From Triglochin maritima (Eukaryota; Streptophyta; Magnoliopsida; Alismatales; Juncaginaceae), in contig OY821791.1 of the NCBI GenBank assembly GCA_963682175.1, forward strand, positions 22,537,826 to 22,601,825: a stretch of 64,000 bases of DNA. The letters are read 5' to 3'. This document shows, piece after piece, positions 45,512 through 56,393 of this stretch (positions within the stretch are counted from its first letter, which is position 1; each line of letters starts with the position of its first letter). The notes under the pieces were generated by a model, which was not told where the DNA came from, searched no databases, and worked only from the letters and a program-made list of their open reading frames with translations. A program made the position numbers and the translations under genes.

Positions 45512-47077
45512 AATACGCTCACACCTAACTTTTTCTAGTCCCAAGCAAAACAAAGAAAGAGAAAAATGAAAGAAAGAAAAAAGCATACGGAAAGCAGAGA
45601 AATCCTAACTCACTTTCGTAGGAATCACGGTTGCACTTAGCACGTGCAACATGCCATTAAACCTCCTTGTCGCCAAGGAGGAGGAGTGTTGTCTCCTGAG
45701 GGTTTTCAGCGGATATACCCACGAAATCCGAATACAGATGCATTATTCAATCTAGAAACTCGACTCGATAGACTCATTTTTATCGATCACTGGACGCGGT
45801 AATCCTACGGGCTGACTCTATATAGGTATTCAGTCCACACACCTAGCCTAATGAACCATTCGTGCAAGATAAATAAGGACTTAAGTGAAAGACATGGACA
45901 ACCTCAACATCCTCTAGTGATACAAAGTGTAAAGTCCATTAAGGTTCTTATTTGCATTACCATTTTTTTCTTTTCTTATTTTTTTCTTTTTTCTTTTTAT
46001 TAGTTGGAGCTTCATTCTCCCAGGGTCAGGTTTCATGCATCATTGCCCATGAGGACTTACACTATCACGTACACCTTTCCCCAAATCTCCACATAAGGCA
46101 ATCTCTACCACCCGTGTAACGGTAGTTCGGTCGGCACATCCCAAGTCAGATGACTCAAAAGCACCAGGCATAGAGTCCCCTCAGACCTACTTTCCTGAGT
46201 GATAGGAGCCATGCGAGAAGAGAGAACACCTACTCACTTATTTCTTATGTACACATGAACCCAAACCCCTACACTTAATGTCTCACAACAAGATTTAAAG
46301 TGACCTTGACTGCAACAAACTTCCTTAAATTAACAGACACGAATTATTGACTTACTAGGTTCTGAAACCCTATGATTACTTGCCCCCCCGAGGGAAAATC
46401 GGGGTGCATCCTAACGACTAGATAAGTCCTAAAGCCACTATACTAGATATCCTAATGCATCAAGTTCAATGCAATTTTGGGAGCTTTCTTTTTACTTTGC
46501 CTCACAATGGTTTTGCACATGCTAAACACATGAAAAACTCACAAAACATTTTCTTTCGCAAACACATGAAGATTTTGAAAGAAGTGTGAACATTTTAAAG
46601 CACTAGGCAAGCAAAAGAAGGCAAGTCACCCAAGGATCATGGCAAGCAGACATGTCGATATTAAATGTGCCACACTAACATGACCCTAACAATGCACACA
46701 AAAGAAAATAAAATCAAAGGAAAAAGACTCGACAATGTACACACGTAAAACACCCCCCCACACCTACTTCATGCATTGTCCTCAATAAATGGGAGTATGA
46801 AACTACATGGATTTATGCATGAAAAAGAAAAGATCTCACCAACGTGAACTACAAAGGGAAGCTCATGGTCATGTTGATGGACACAAACCCAAATTTCCTC
46901 AAAACCTGTGAGACACTAAAGCAGGGATAAAAATACGTGAAAGAAATGGGCCCAAATACACAAGGGTTGGGGCCCACAACAATCAATGCTCACTGAATGA
47001 GTCTTCTTCTTCTTTTCTTTTCTTTTTTTTTTCTTTTTTTCATTTTTTTAACTATATACAAAAATGGGCTCCCATCT
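45512..47077 (-). other. Non-coding 3' internal region of the Athila-like element
   Basis: No gene. Long pyrimidine tracts at 45962-46012 and 46998-47052, and C-rich tracts (46384, 46752) that read as polypurine on the coding strand. The stretch with GGTAATCCTACGGGC and CCCCCCACACCTACTTCATG resembles the long untranslated 3' part known from Athila elements. Confidence 0.5.
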
Positions 47078-47722
47078 TCATATGTCAAGGGACATCAAAT
47101 GGGAACCCGCCATCTCTGGAGCAAAAAATGCACCTACATGGGCTCGCAACATACAAAGCAGAATTGCTAGACCACCTGATACCCTTATAAGCATTGTGGT
47201 CGTATGATGTCTCTTGAGAGTGAGCAAGATAGGAGGCATGAACGAGAGGTGAACCTCTATCTGGTTGTTTGAAATGTAGGGTATCAAGTGGTTGATTCTT
47301 AACCCACATGGGGTCCTCAGCAGATATAGAATGAAGAGCATGTGGCCCAGAGGCCATAAAAATAGTATCTTGTGGCTCAAGACCACATGATCAAAAGGAT
47401 GTGGCTCAACGGCCACGTGATCAAAAGGATGTGACTCTAAGGCCACGTGATCAGAAGATAAGGTACCTTCTTGTGCCAGCCCAGGTGAAACATCTTCACC
47501 ACCTTCATGATCTCCATCAAACAATTCTCTGAAGTACTTGAAGGTGCCCTCAACTTCAATCTCATCCATTCCCTGGATAAGGTTGACCCCAACAGGGTCA
47601 TTGAAGGCACCTCGCTTCTTGCCGATGGTGAAGATGTTGAAATCAGCGCATTGACTACCATAAGTCAAGCGCATCAGACCATTGCGACAATTGATCAAGG
47701 CATTGGAAGTCGCTAGAAATGG
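47078..47722 (-). pseudogene. Athila-like post-protease region, truncated
   Basis: Follows the protease frame after one stop (TGA at 47720-47722): PFLATSNALINCRNGLMRLT, FNIFTIGKKRGAFNDP, then DEIEVEGTFKYFRELFDGD. In Athila this leads into RT, but here it passes into a 29-30-bp tandem repeat and then into sequence without RT motifs. The last ~90 codons (WVKNQPLDTLHF, CSRDGGFPFDVP in a neighbouring frame) look like the end of another Athila coding segment, so an internal deletion probably joined them. Confidence 0.65.
47371..47459. repeat. Three tandem 29-30-bp repeats
   Basis: Units at 47371-47399 (29 bp), 47400-47429 and 47430-47459 (30 bp), consensus TGTGGCTCAACGGCCACGTG then ATCAAAAGGA. 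On the - strand they code a ten-residue HPFDHVAVEP-type repeat. The 29-bp unit shifts the frame. Confidence 0.85.
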
Positions 47723-48157
47723 TCACCCCAGAATGACAGGGATTTGTCCAAGTGGGTTTGGCAGAGGTTCAGTATCAAAAACAAAGAAGTCAACTGGATA
47801 AATGAACTCTCCCACTTTGATCAGCACATCTTCCACCACACTCCTCCGTTTCTTCATAGACCTATCAGCCAATTGAAGAGTGGTTTTTGTTTGTTTAAGG
47901 TCTCCAAGGCCGAGGTGGACGTAGACAGAATATGTCAGAAGATTAACAGATGCACCAAGGTCCAATAAGGCTCGTTGTATGGACAATTCACCAATCACAC
48001 AAGAGATATTAGGACAACCAGGGTCCTCGTATTTGACTTGCATGGGTTGTGCCAACAAAGAACTCACGTTAACCGCAAGAAAAGCATTCTTTGGAACATG
48101 AGTTTTTTTCTTCTTGGTGCATAAGTCCTTGAGAACCTTGGCATATGCCTTTTTCAT
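47723..48157 (-). pseudogene. Athila-like gag end and aspartic protease
   Basis: From YAKVLKDLCTKKKK (end of gag) through FLAVNVSSLLAQPMQVKYED and CPNISCVIGELSIQRALLDL to the catalytic motif DLGASVNLL (about 47940-47965), then TLQLADRSM, VVEDVLIKVGEFIYPVDFFV and DTEPLPNPLGQIPVILG, with a stop at 47720. The motif D-L-G-A is normal for this lineage. The upstream border at about 48157-48172 is a junction with copia leader sequence. About 60 residues of gag that normally precede YAKVLK are missing. Confidence 0.85.
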
Positions 48158-48159
48158 TT

Positions 48160-48421
48160 TGTTGATTCCTTATAAAATAATCATTTAATTAAAATGAAAA
48201 TTCTATAAATCAGACATAAGTCTAAATCTTAATTCTAACATTCACATGATGTGTTTTAAAACATTTAAAACTATCAAGAGAATCAATTAGAATTAAATCA
48301 ACAAAACTATCGAAAACTCGAAAAAGGCATAGAACATGAATTGTTTTGATTGTAGATGGTAAACTAAAATTAATTATATAGTCTAATTGTCGAAAATATG
48401 AACTAAATGCTCTGATACCAG
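48160..48421 (-). mobile_element. Second copy of copia primer site and leader beyond the 3' LTR
   Basis: Nearly identical to 56124-56393: TGCTCTGATACCA at 48408-48420, then the same AT-rich leader to GTTGATTCCTTATAAAATAA. The outer border falls in ATGCCTTTTT, shared by the copia leader (56117) and the Athila gag (48147), a microhomology junction of about 12 bases. Confidence 0.8.
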
Positions 48422-50729
48422 TGTAGGATTTCCTGTCCCTATGTATGTATATATTTTAAAATTTTAATATAACATACAAGATTGATTTTCATATTTTCAG
48501 CAATTTTATGTACATCTATTTGTGTTTTATTCTAATAACATGCAACCTACATTTATTAAAATAATCCACAAAGATAGAATCATACCTAAAGGTTCTCTAA
48601 AACCTTTTTGATGATCCGGAGTTGCGTTGCCCTCTGAATCGTCCACGGAATTGCCTCCGAGTGTTCACCAAACTCTAAACAAAGTTAGAGAGAAAGGAGC
48701 TAGTCAATCAATCTCTAACAAGGTTTAGTATCAAGCTAATTACCCCTCTTTAAGCTCCTGAGAATCTTATCTCCAAAACTTAAATTTACTAAGAGATTTT
48801 CGTGGTGATTAGGGAGAGATTAATGCGAGAATTTTGTTTTGCATTAGTTGTTAAACAAGTAGGAGTAATGGTCTTTTTATAGTCTCCCAAAACATCCTTA
48901 TCAAGAGCTATTATTTAGCCATGATACCTTGTTTTTCTCTCCTAAAATTAATCTCTAAATTCGACATAATCACCTACAAATAATGTTTTAATTAAATTTG
49001 GAATTAATCCACCCATGATCTAATTAATCTCTTAATAATTCAGGCAGAATCGTTATTGTTCAGTAGAAAGAGAATTATTCGGTCAACCGAACCATTCGGT
49101 TATAACACGTGTTCGGTGCACCGTGCGCTAGAATAATTACACCCCATAATATATACCTCATATATTATGAGAACAATTCCCTGGAAGAATTCGTATGAGA
49201 ACAATTCCCTGGAAGAATTCGGACGAACCACGTCTTTTACTCGGTCTACCGAAAATAGGTTCGGTGAAAATAGGGTCGACCGAATCCGTATGAGAACAAT
49301 TCCATGGAAGAATTCGGACGAACCACGTCTTTTACTCGGTCTACCGTTGACCCACCAAAACCGCTCCTGGGACAGTCATCGGATGACCGGGTCACCTTCG
49401 GTCTACTGAAAATACTACTTCTTGATTGACCGTGCACACTCGGTTCACCGAACCCGATTGTCCAAGCACTCCAGACAATTTCGGTCAACCAATTGCGCTT
49501 ACCCGTTCCCTATTCGGTTAACCGATCTGAAGATACCCCGCTCGACCGAACCATGAACGGTTCACCGTGTTTGACCCCAATTTTGCCTTTGTCAAATTTT
49601 GGATTTATTTCCAACAAAATTTGATCTTTTGGGGTTTTTAGCAATTGACATCCTATATATATCATCATATGTAATATTAAATTATTACACCCCATAATAT
49701 ATACCTCATATGAATTTATTATGATTCTAATTATGTCAATTCTCATGACATATTGATTTTAATTAATTCACCACTTGTGTCCTATTTTCACATGAAACCC
49801 GACACATCATATGAACTTAAAATCAACCTCTTATTTCCAAGTTTTGTGGTGTGACCTATAGGAGGATCTAAGCCAAATTGGCAGTGATATTAAACACTTA
49901 ATATCTCAAACTATAAGCGGTATCTAACTACACATTATAGTCACCCAATTAGCATAGATGTCTTTGTTCAACCCGAACCAAAACATGATCCATTAAGTGA
50001 TGTAAGTGCACCACTTGTGTCCATCCCTTGCCACATGATATTAAGAATATATACAAAGTAGAAATGTGTGACCTTTGTATTATATTCATTTCTTGATCTC
50101 TTTAAGCTAATTATAACTATGTGACTTAAGTCAAGTCACATTGTGCACATTATAATTTTACTTTATCAAGGGGCCCACTAATATCATCACTCAATTAAGA
50201 GGGGCAATTATAATCGTTTGACTAGCTATCTTTTCCGGCACAAGTCTTGTTCAACCAACTATTGCCGTTATCACTACACTCATTGGTAGCTTTTGACAAT
50301 AATCAAATTAAACACTTATTGAGTGAAAAGATATAAGTCTCATATCTTAGGATCCAAGACACAGTAAAACATTAATGACACGAAACCCAATTCCATAATG
50401 TTTTACTTGTAAGGTCTATTCAATATATAAAAGTAATTTTTTCCTCTTTTATATACTCGTGTCGTCAATTATTTGTAGAGCTACAACAATCGATGACCAA
50501 CACGACAATCTTATCTGGATAATTAATGTTCCATGTTAACTACCATGATTGTTAATAACTTTTGATTTATGTAAACCATTATCTTTTAGAGCTCTACGGT
50601 TAAGGACCAAGCACCTGTTCCTTAACACTTCCAATAGACGAATACTATAATCAAGGAACAAAATGTTTGTACATTCAATTCATAATAAATGACATATAAA
50701 AGTAAAACTTATAGAACACATTCCTTTCA
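48422..50729 (-). mobile_element. 3' LTR of the copia element (2308 bp)
   Basis: TGTAGGATTT...TTCCTTTCA on the + strand. Longer than the 5' LTR by about 141 bases because 49130-49275 contains an extra block with repeated GAGAACAATTCCCTGGAAGA (49169, 49198, 49292). Carries GGTCGACC/GGTCAACC-type motifs between 49080 and 49560. Confidence 0.9.
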
Positions 50730-50742
50730 ATCTCCCACTTGT
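50730..50742 (-). promoter_or_regulatory. Polypurine tract of the copia element
   Basis: On the - strand AAGTGGGAGAT stands next to the 3' LTR. Confidence 0.8.
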
Positions 50743-50810
50743 TATCGAAGTTTTCTCTCACATACATTCTCAATGTATAAAACATTAATAACTAGGGTAA
50801 CCCTCTCTAA

Positions 50811-51122
50811 TCACTCATCAAACCAATCCACATGGTTCCTCAGACCCATGGACTCGAAATGCATTTCGCCCTTGGCTTGGGATAAGGGTTTGGTGAATGG
50901 ATCAACTGTGTTGTTGTTTGTGTTCACCCATAACAGATTTATTTTGCGCTCGTCGATGAAGTCACGTGTGACAAAGTACTTACGATCCATGTACTTCACT
51001 TTGTGGTGTGATTTGGGATCCTTGATTTGCGAGATAGATACACTATTATCGCAAAATAGCTCTACTGGTCCCTCGCTCAAGGGAACTACTCCAAGCTCTT
51101 CAAGGAACTTCTTAATCCACAC
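50811..51122 (-). pseudogene. Copia RNase H, C-terminal end
   Basis: Reads KKFLEELGVVPLSEGPVELF, CDNSVSISQIKDPKSHHKVK and YFVTRDFIDERKINLLWVNT, then DPFTKPLS, the conserved end of copia RNase H. It is in the same frame as the previous part and separated by one stop codon at 51120-51122. Confidence 0.9.
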
Positions 51123-52040
51123 TCATTCCTTGCTTACTTCAGTGACAACCATTACTTCGAAAGCGGTGTTTGAGTCGGCCGTAGTGCCTTGCTTCCAACT
51201 ACGCCAACTCACAGCTCCACCATTTAGAAGGTAGACATATCCTGATTGTGACCTTCTATCGTCGGGATCACTCATGAAACTCGTATCCGAATAGCCCTCG
51301 GATATTAATTCCCTTTGTCCGCCATAAACAAGAAACTTATCGTTGGTCCGGTTAAGGTACCTCAGAATATTCTTGACCGCAGTCCAGTGCTCAGGACATT
51401 TGTTGGATTGGTGATGACTTGTCACGCTTAGAGCATACGAGACATCGGGTCTTATGCAAGTCATCGCGTACATGATCGATCCTATTGCTGAAGCATAAGG
51501 GATATCTTTCATGTACTCCAAGTCTTTACGTGATTCAGCACGTTGAGACTTCTTGAGTTGGACACCCATACTCATTGGCACACTGCCCTTTTTGGAGTTG
51601 TTCATGCTGAACCTTTCCAAGACCTTGGCAATGTATGTACATTGACTTAGGCCAATGAGTCTATGGGATCTATCTCTATATATCTTGATCCCCAAGATGT
51701 ATTGAGCCTCACCCATATCTTTCATCGAAAATGCAGATTTCAATGAACTTCTCGTTCTCTCAAGCAAAGGTATATGATTTCCCATGAGGAGTATGTCATC
51801 GACATATAAGATCAAGAACACTATGTGGCTCCCACTAACCTTCTTGTAGATACAAGGTTCTTCCTTACTTTGGACGAAATGAATTTTTTTGACTTTTTCG
51901 TCAAAGCGCTTGTTCCAACTCCTTGATGCTTGCTTCAATCCATAAATGGATCTTTGAAGCTTGCATACTTTCTCGCTATTCTTTGGATCTTCAAAAGCTT
52001 GAGGTTGTACCATGTACACATCCTCCTCTAAGTTCCCTAT
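51123..52040 (-). pseudogene. Copia reverse transcriptase (second half) and RNase H
   Basis: Meaningful from about 52020 (NLEEDVYMVQPQAFEDPKN). Contains VCKLQRSIYGLKQASRSWNK, the RT catalytic YVDDILLMG (about 51790), GEAQYILGIKIYRD, ASAIGSIMYAMTCIRPDVSY, and RNase H motifs YSDTSFMSDPDDRRSQSGY and GGAVSWRSWKQ. It begins after a frameshift near 52020-52045 and ends at a stop. The upstream Met at 52172 is in a shadow frame and is not a start. Confidence 0.9.
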
Positions 52041-52962
52041 TAAGGAACACCGTTTTGACATCCATTTGCCATATCTCATAATCATGAAATGCGGCAATAG
52101 CGAGCATAATCCGAATAGACTTGAACATGGCAACCGGTGAAAAAGTTTCATCATAGTCCATTCCTTGAACATGGGTGAAACCTTTTGCTATAAGCCTCGC
52201 TTTGTAGGTTGTCAAGTTCCCATCCATGTCAATCTTCCTCCTGAAAACCCATTTATTTTGAATGGCCCTTTTCCCTTGAGGAAGGTCAACCAAGTTCCAC
52301 ACTTGATTATCATACATGGATTCTATTTCGGATTCCATGGCCTTGAGCCATAGTTTGGAGTCCTTTCTTTCCATTGCTTCTTGAAAGGTCGAGGGATCAT
52401 CGGTATCTAGTACCATGATGTCATGAAGTCCCAAATACATATCGGGTTTCTTCCTTTCCCCCGTTGACCTTCTAAGTTCTTTTGGTTCTACGTGTACTTC
52501 TCGAACTTCTTCCACAATTTCTTGTGGAACTGGTTCGTGTTCGATTCTCGAACGTACACTAGGTGGGGTGGATTGAGTTTCTCTCACAATTTCTTGCGAA
52601 GGTCTCTCACTCACCCTCCCACTAACCAAAGGAGTCTCGGTTGGGCCTTCATTATCTTGCATGTCACCATTCATATCATGATCTTGTAGAATATCTTGAG
52701 TCTCCTCAAGGACAACTCCACTCCCACTACTTTTTATTCTTTCCAGAAATTCCTTTTCTAGAAATAAGGCATCCCTCTCTACAATCACTCGATTGGAGGT
52801 TATATGCGAAAAGTAGTATCCTCTTGTGTCACGAGGATAACCTATAAAGAAGCATTTATCTTCTTTTGGTTGAAGTTTGGTCGACATCAATCTCTTGACG
52901 TAGGCCTCACAACCCCAAATCTTGAGAAAATTGAGCTTAGGTGTTTTACCACTCCATAACTC
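52025..52962 (-). pseudogene. Copia integrase C-terminal region and RT first half
   Basis: Reads FLKIWGCEAYVKRL, KCFFIGYPRDTRGYYF, then an acidic linker, then RT: AMESEIESMYDNQVWNLVDL, KWVFRRKIDMDGNLTTYKAR, KGFTHVQGMDYDETFSPVA and EIWQMDVKTVFLN. It is continuous in frame with the upstream integrase apart from a stop at 52960-52962. After KTVFLN the frame is lost. Confidence 0.9.
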
Positions 52963-53355
52963 TTAAGGCGTTTTCTCTACGGATTGGGATGGAACATTAT
53001 TTTGTGTGTAAGCCGCAGATTCTAGTGCATAACTCCAAAAGTAAAGAGGCAATTCAGCTTGACTCATCATTGAGCGAACCATGTCGAGTAATGTCCTATT
53101 CCTCCTTTCGGATACCCCATTCCACTGAGGTGTACCGGGAGGGGTGAGCTTTGGTACAATACCACACTCCTTTAGGAATGAGTGAAATTCGATACTTAAG
53201 TACTCACCTCCACGATCCGTTCGTAGAGACTTGATTTTATTGTTGAGTTGGTTCTCTACTTCATTCTTGAATTCCTTGAACTTGTCAAAGGATTCACTTT
53301 TGTTTCTCATTAGATAAATATAGCCATAACGACTATAGTCATCCGTGAACGTAAT
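52963..53355 (-). pseudogene. Copia integrase core
   Basis: Contains the second and third acidic positions of the DDE triad: RTDRGGEYLS (about 53215) and NGVSERRNRTLLDMVRSMM. FTDDYSRYGYIYL lies just upstream, right after a stop at 53356-53358 and in the same frame. It ends at VEKTP before the stop at 52960. Confidence 0.9.
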
Positions 53356-53358
53356 GAA

Positions 53359-54924
53359 CTACCTAAAACCGTCTCTTGCACTAGTACTCATCGGACCACA
53401 TACATCGGAATGTATCAAATCCAACAAGTCATTCGCTTTTGGTCCTTTCTTCTTGAAAGGCCTCTTGGTCATTTTGCCCATTAGGCAAGGTTCGCACGTC
53501 TCCAATGATTTAAAATCAAGTTGACCAAGAAGGTTAGCTTCTTGCAATTTCTTGATGCATTTTTCATTTATGTGACCAAGACGATAGTGCCACAAGAGTG
53601 TATCATTCACGTGAGTAGTTTTAAGCCTTTTGTTATTGATGTTTAAAATTTGTTTATTATTTAATTCAAGCAAATAGAGACCATTCCTCACGAATGCATT
53701 TGCATAGAAAATACCATTCTTCGATATAGACAAGCAAGAGTTTGAAATATTTATATTAAAATTATCCATATCCAAACATGATATAGAAATAATATTCTTG
53801 CTAATCGAAGGCACATAATAAATATTCTTTAAACATAAATTTAAACCACTAGATAATTGAAGCTCCACAGAACCTTGTGCAATCGCAGCAACGCTCGCAC
53901 CATTTCCGACCTTCAAAATCATCTCGTTCTTCACGAGTTCCTTCCTATCCTTTAGTAGCTGCACATTAGAAATTATGTGAGCACAAGATCTGGTATCAAT
54001 TACCCAATCATGGACAGAGGTGGCTAAATTTATCTCAATAACAAGTATACCTTTGGCCTTTTTGGGGCACTTACGTTCAATCACTCCATTGTCAAGGTCA
54101 TCCTTGTACTTGGGGCAATTTGGCCGGATGTGTCCCTTTTCACCGCAGTGAAAGCACTCCGTGTTGGGAGTCGGAGATTTCAAAGATTTCCCCCTTGAAG
54201 CACTCCCATGAGCACCTCCTACTCCCTTGCTCTTGATTGACGTATTCTTGGTGAATTTGCCTTTACCTTTGGTGATCTTCTTGCTCCTCTCATGGACGGC
54301 TAGGACGTGCTTGTCCCGACCCTTGCCCATGTCAACTTCAGCCGTTTTGAGAGCGTTGTGAAGTTCCTCAAGACTCACCCCTTTCTCACGCACATGATAG
54401 TGCATAATGAAGTCCTTGTAGGACGGGGCTAGAGAGCCAAGAATCAAATCTTCCACAATGTCATCGGGCATCGGGGAAGAGAGCTTTGACAACTTCTCAA
54501 GGTATCCTTGCATCGTGAGAAAATGCATGGATACCGATGTTCCCTCCGCCATGTGGCACCTTGTGAGTGCGATGGTGGTCTTATAGCGCTCTTTTCTATC
54601 ACTATCCATGAACATCTTTGTTAAAGCTTCCATGGTCTTCTTGGGTTTTGAATCCAAGTATTTTGCTTGAAGCGAGTCACCCATGGAGGCCAACATTAGA
54701 CTGTGAACTTGGTTCTCTTGGTCTTCCCACTTGGCTTTTACCTCTCTCTCGCTATCGGTTGCCTTCTCATTTAATTTTGGGATTTCACCATCCAAAATAT
54801 GAGATAGTTTCTCAAACTTCAACACGATATTGAGCTTGAGTTGCCAACTTATGAAGTTTGAGTCATCAATTGCCAAAGGGTGTTTTTCAATCATATATCG
54901 CACAATAGGTTGAATATTTGACAT
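53359..54924 (-). pseudogene. Copia gag, protease and start of integrase
   Basis: The likely start is the Met at 54922-54924 (MSNIQPIVRYMIEKHPL). Upstream in-frame codons look like leader. Gag: NFISWQLKLNIVLKF, ERYKTTIALTRCHMAEGTSV, LSSPMPDDIVEDLILGSLAP. CCHC knuckle: CFHCGEKGHIRPNCPKYKDD (about 54110-54170). Protease: WVIDTRSCAHI (about 53980), where the family has Asp-Thr-Gly; Arg in place of Gly should inactivate it. Then the pre-integrase domain (LLWHYRLGHINEKCIKKLQE, CEPCLMGKMTKRPF) and the first integrase Asp (HSDVCGPM). It ends at an in-frame stop. Confidence 0.9.
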
Positions 54925-56393
54925 TTCTACAAAATAAATTATATGGGATTTAATGTCAATTTTATGTTTTTTAAAAACAATACCGCAAATAAATATTTGT
55001 CCATAAATGCAGCAATCCAAGATCCTATCAATTATAACATAAACTAGCTAAGGGCTATCGGATATATTATAAAATCAAGGTAAGAAAACATTTTTCAAAT
55101 CATAACCATTTCGAAATATCGCAACATTTGCATTATCAAACTCTTATGATTCTTGTTGTTTTAATTAGGATGGAATTTTTCCAATCCTCGTAAGAAAAAC
55201 TCTCTTTCTCAAAACCGAGCTAGGGCTCTGGGTCTTGTTAAGAAAACTTATTTCATTAGATACGAGATACGTTTATCCATTGTATTCACAAACAAATATA
55301 CTCGGTGTCCACTAAGGATGAATCGCACCTCGTACATCTATTCGTGGCACAACAATAGTCAACCTTATATCTCCCACAATTCCCAAAGATGGAGGAAGCT
55401 ATCTCCCACTAAGGGCGAGCAAAATATCCCTCAATCGATGGCTGCTAGTGGATGAAATAAGAAAGAAAGATACTCTTAATTTTTGGTTGGACAATATAAA
55501 CATTTATATGTGATTTTAGAATTTAGGTGATCATGCATATTTATCATCGATACACATCCTAACATTCATCCATACAATCACATATATGTCAAGCACACAA
55601 ACATAAATAAATCCATTCACACAAACATTGCGTGAGTTTATATGTTCCCGCCTCCTTGATCCTTGATCCTTGCGCTTCTTCAGCGTCTTCCTCTTACACC
55701 ATGGATGTTGATATTGCAAAAATATAAACATGCATGTCTCAATTTTGAAAATTGTCTAGTGCAAGTCCTATGTAAAAATCCTCTCATATGCATGCATTTA
55801 CATAGAAATAAAATTTGGCTTTTACATACATAAGCCCTGTGATTGAATAATAATAACATACACATTCATTCATTCACACATGGCTTCGATGGAACATATA
55901 AACTCACATATCCCTGCATTAGAGAACTCGAGCAACGCATGTACATATACAATATATTACTCGATTTAGTTTATCATGCATCTCTAAATCAAACAATTCT
56001 AAAATCATTTGAAATTCATTAAAATTGATTCTATGCATCCATAGTTCAATTCATAAACTATTTGAATCGCCGTTTATCCAATTTCTAAAATTAAACATTT
56101 AAAGAAAGACAAACATATGCCTTTTTTGTTTTGTTGATTCCTTATAAAATAATCATTTAATTAAAATGAAAATTCTATAAATCAGACATAAGTCTAAATC
56201 TTAATTCTAACATTCACATGATATGTTTTAAAACATTTAAAACTATCAAGAGAATCAATTAGAATTAAATCAACAAAACTATCGAAAACTCGAAAAAGAC
56301 ATAGAACATGAATTGTTTTGATTGTAGATGGTAAAATAAAATTAATTATATAGTCCAATTGTTGAAAATATAAACTAAATGCTCTGATACCAC
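54925..56393 (-). other. Copia 5' leader region
   Basis: About 1.47 kb between primer site and gag. No gene. Small frames such as 55531-55731 have no known domain. The primer site TGCTCTGATACCA (initiator-Met type on the - strand) is at 56380-56392. Confidence 0.7.
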
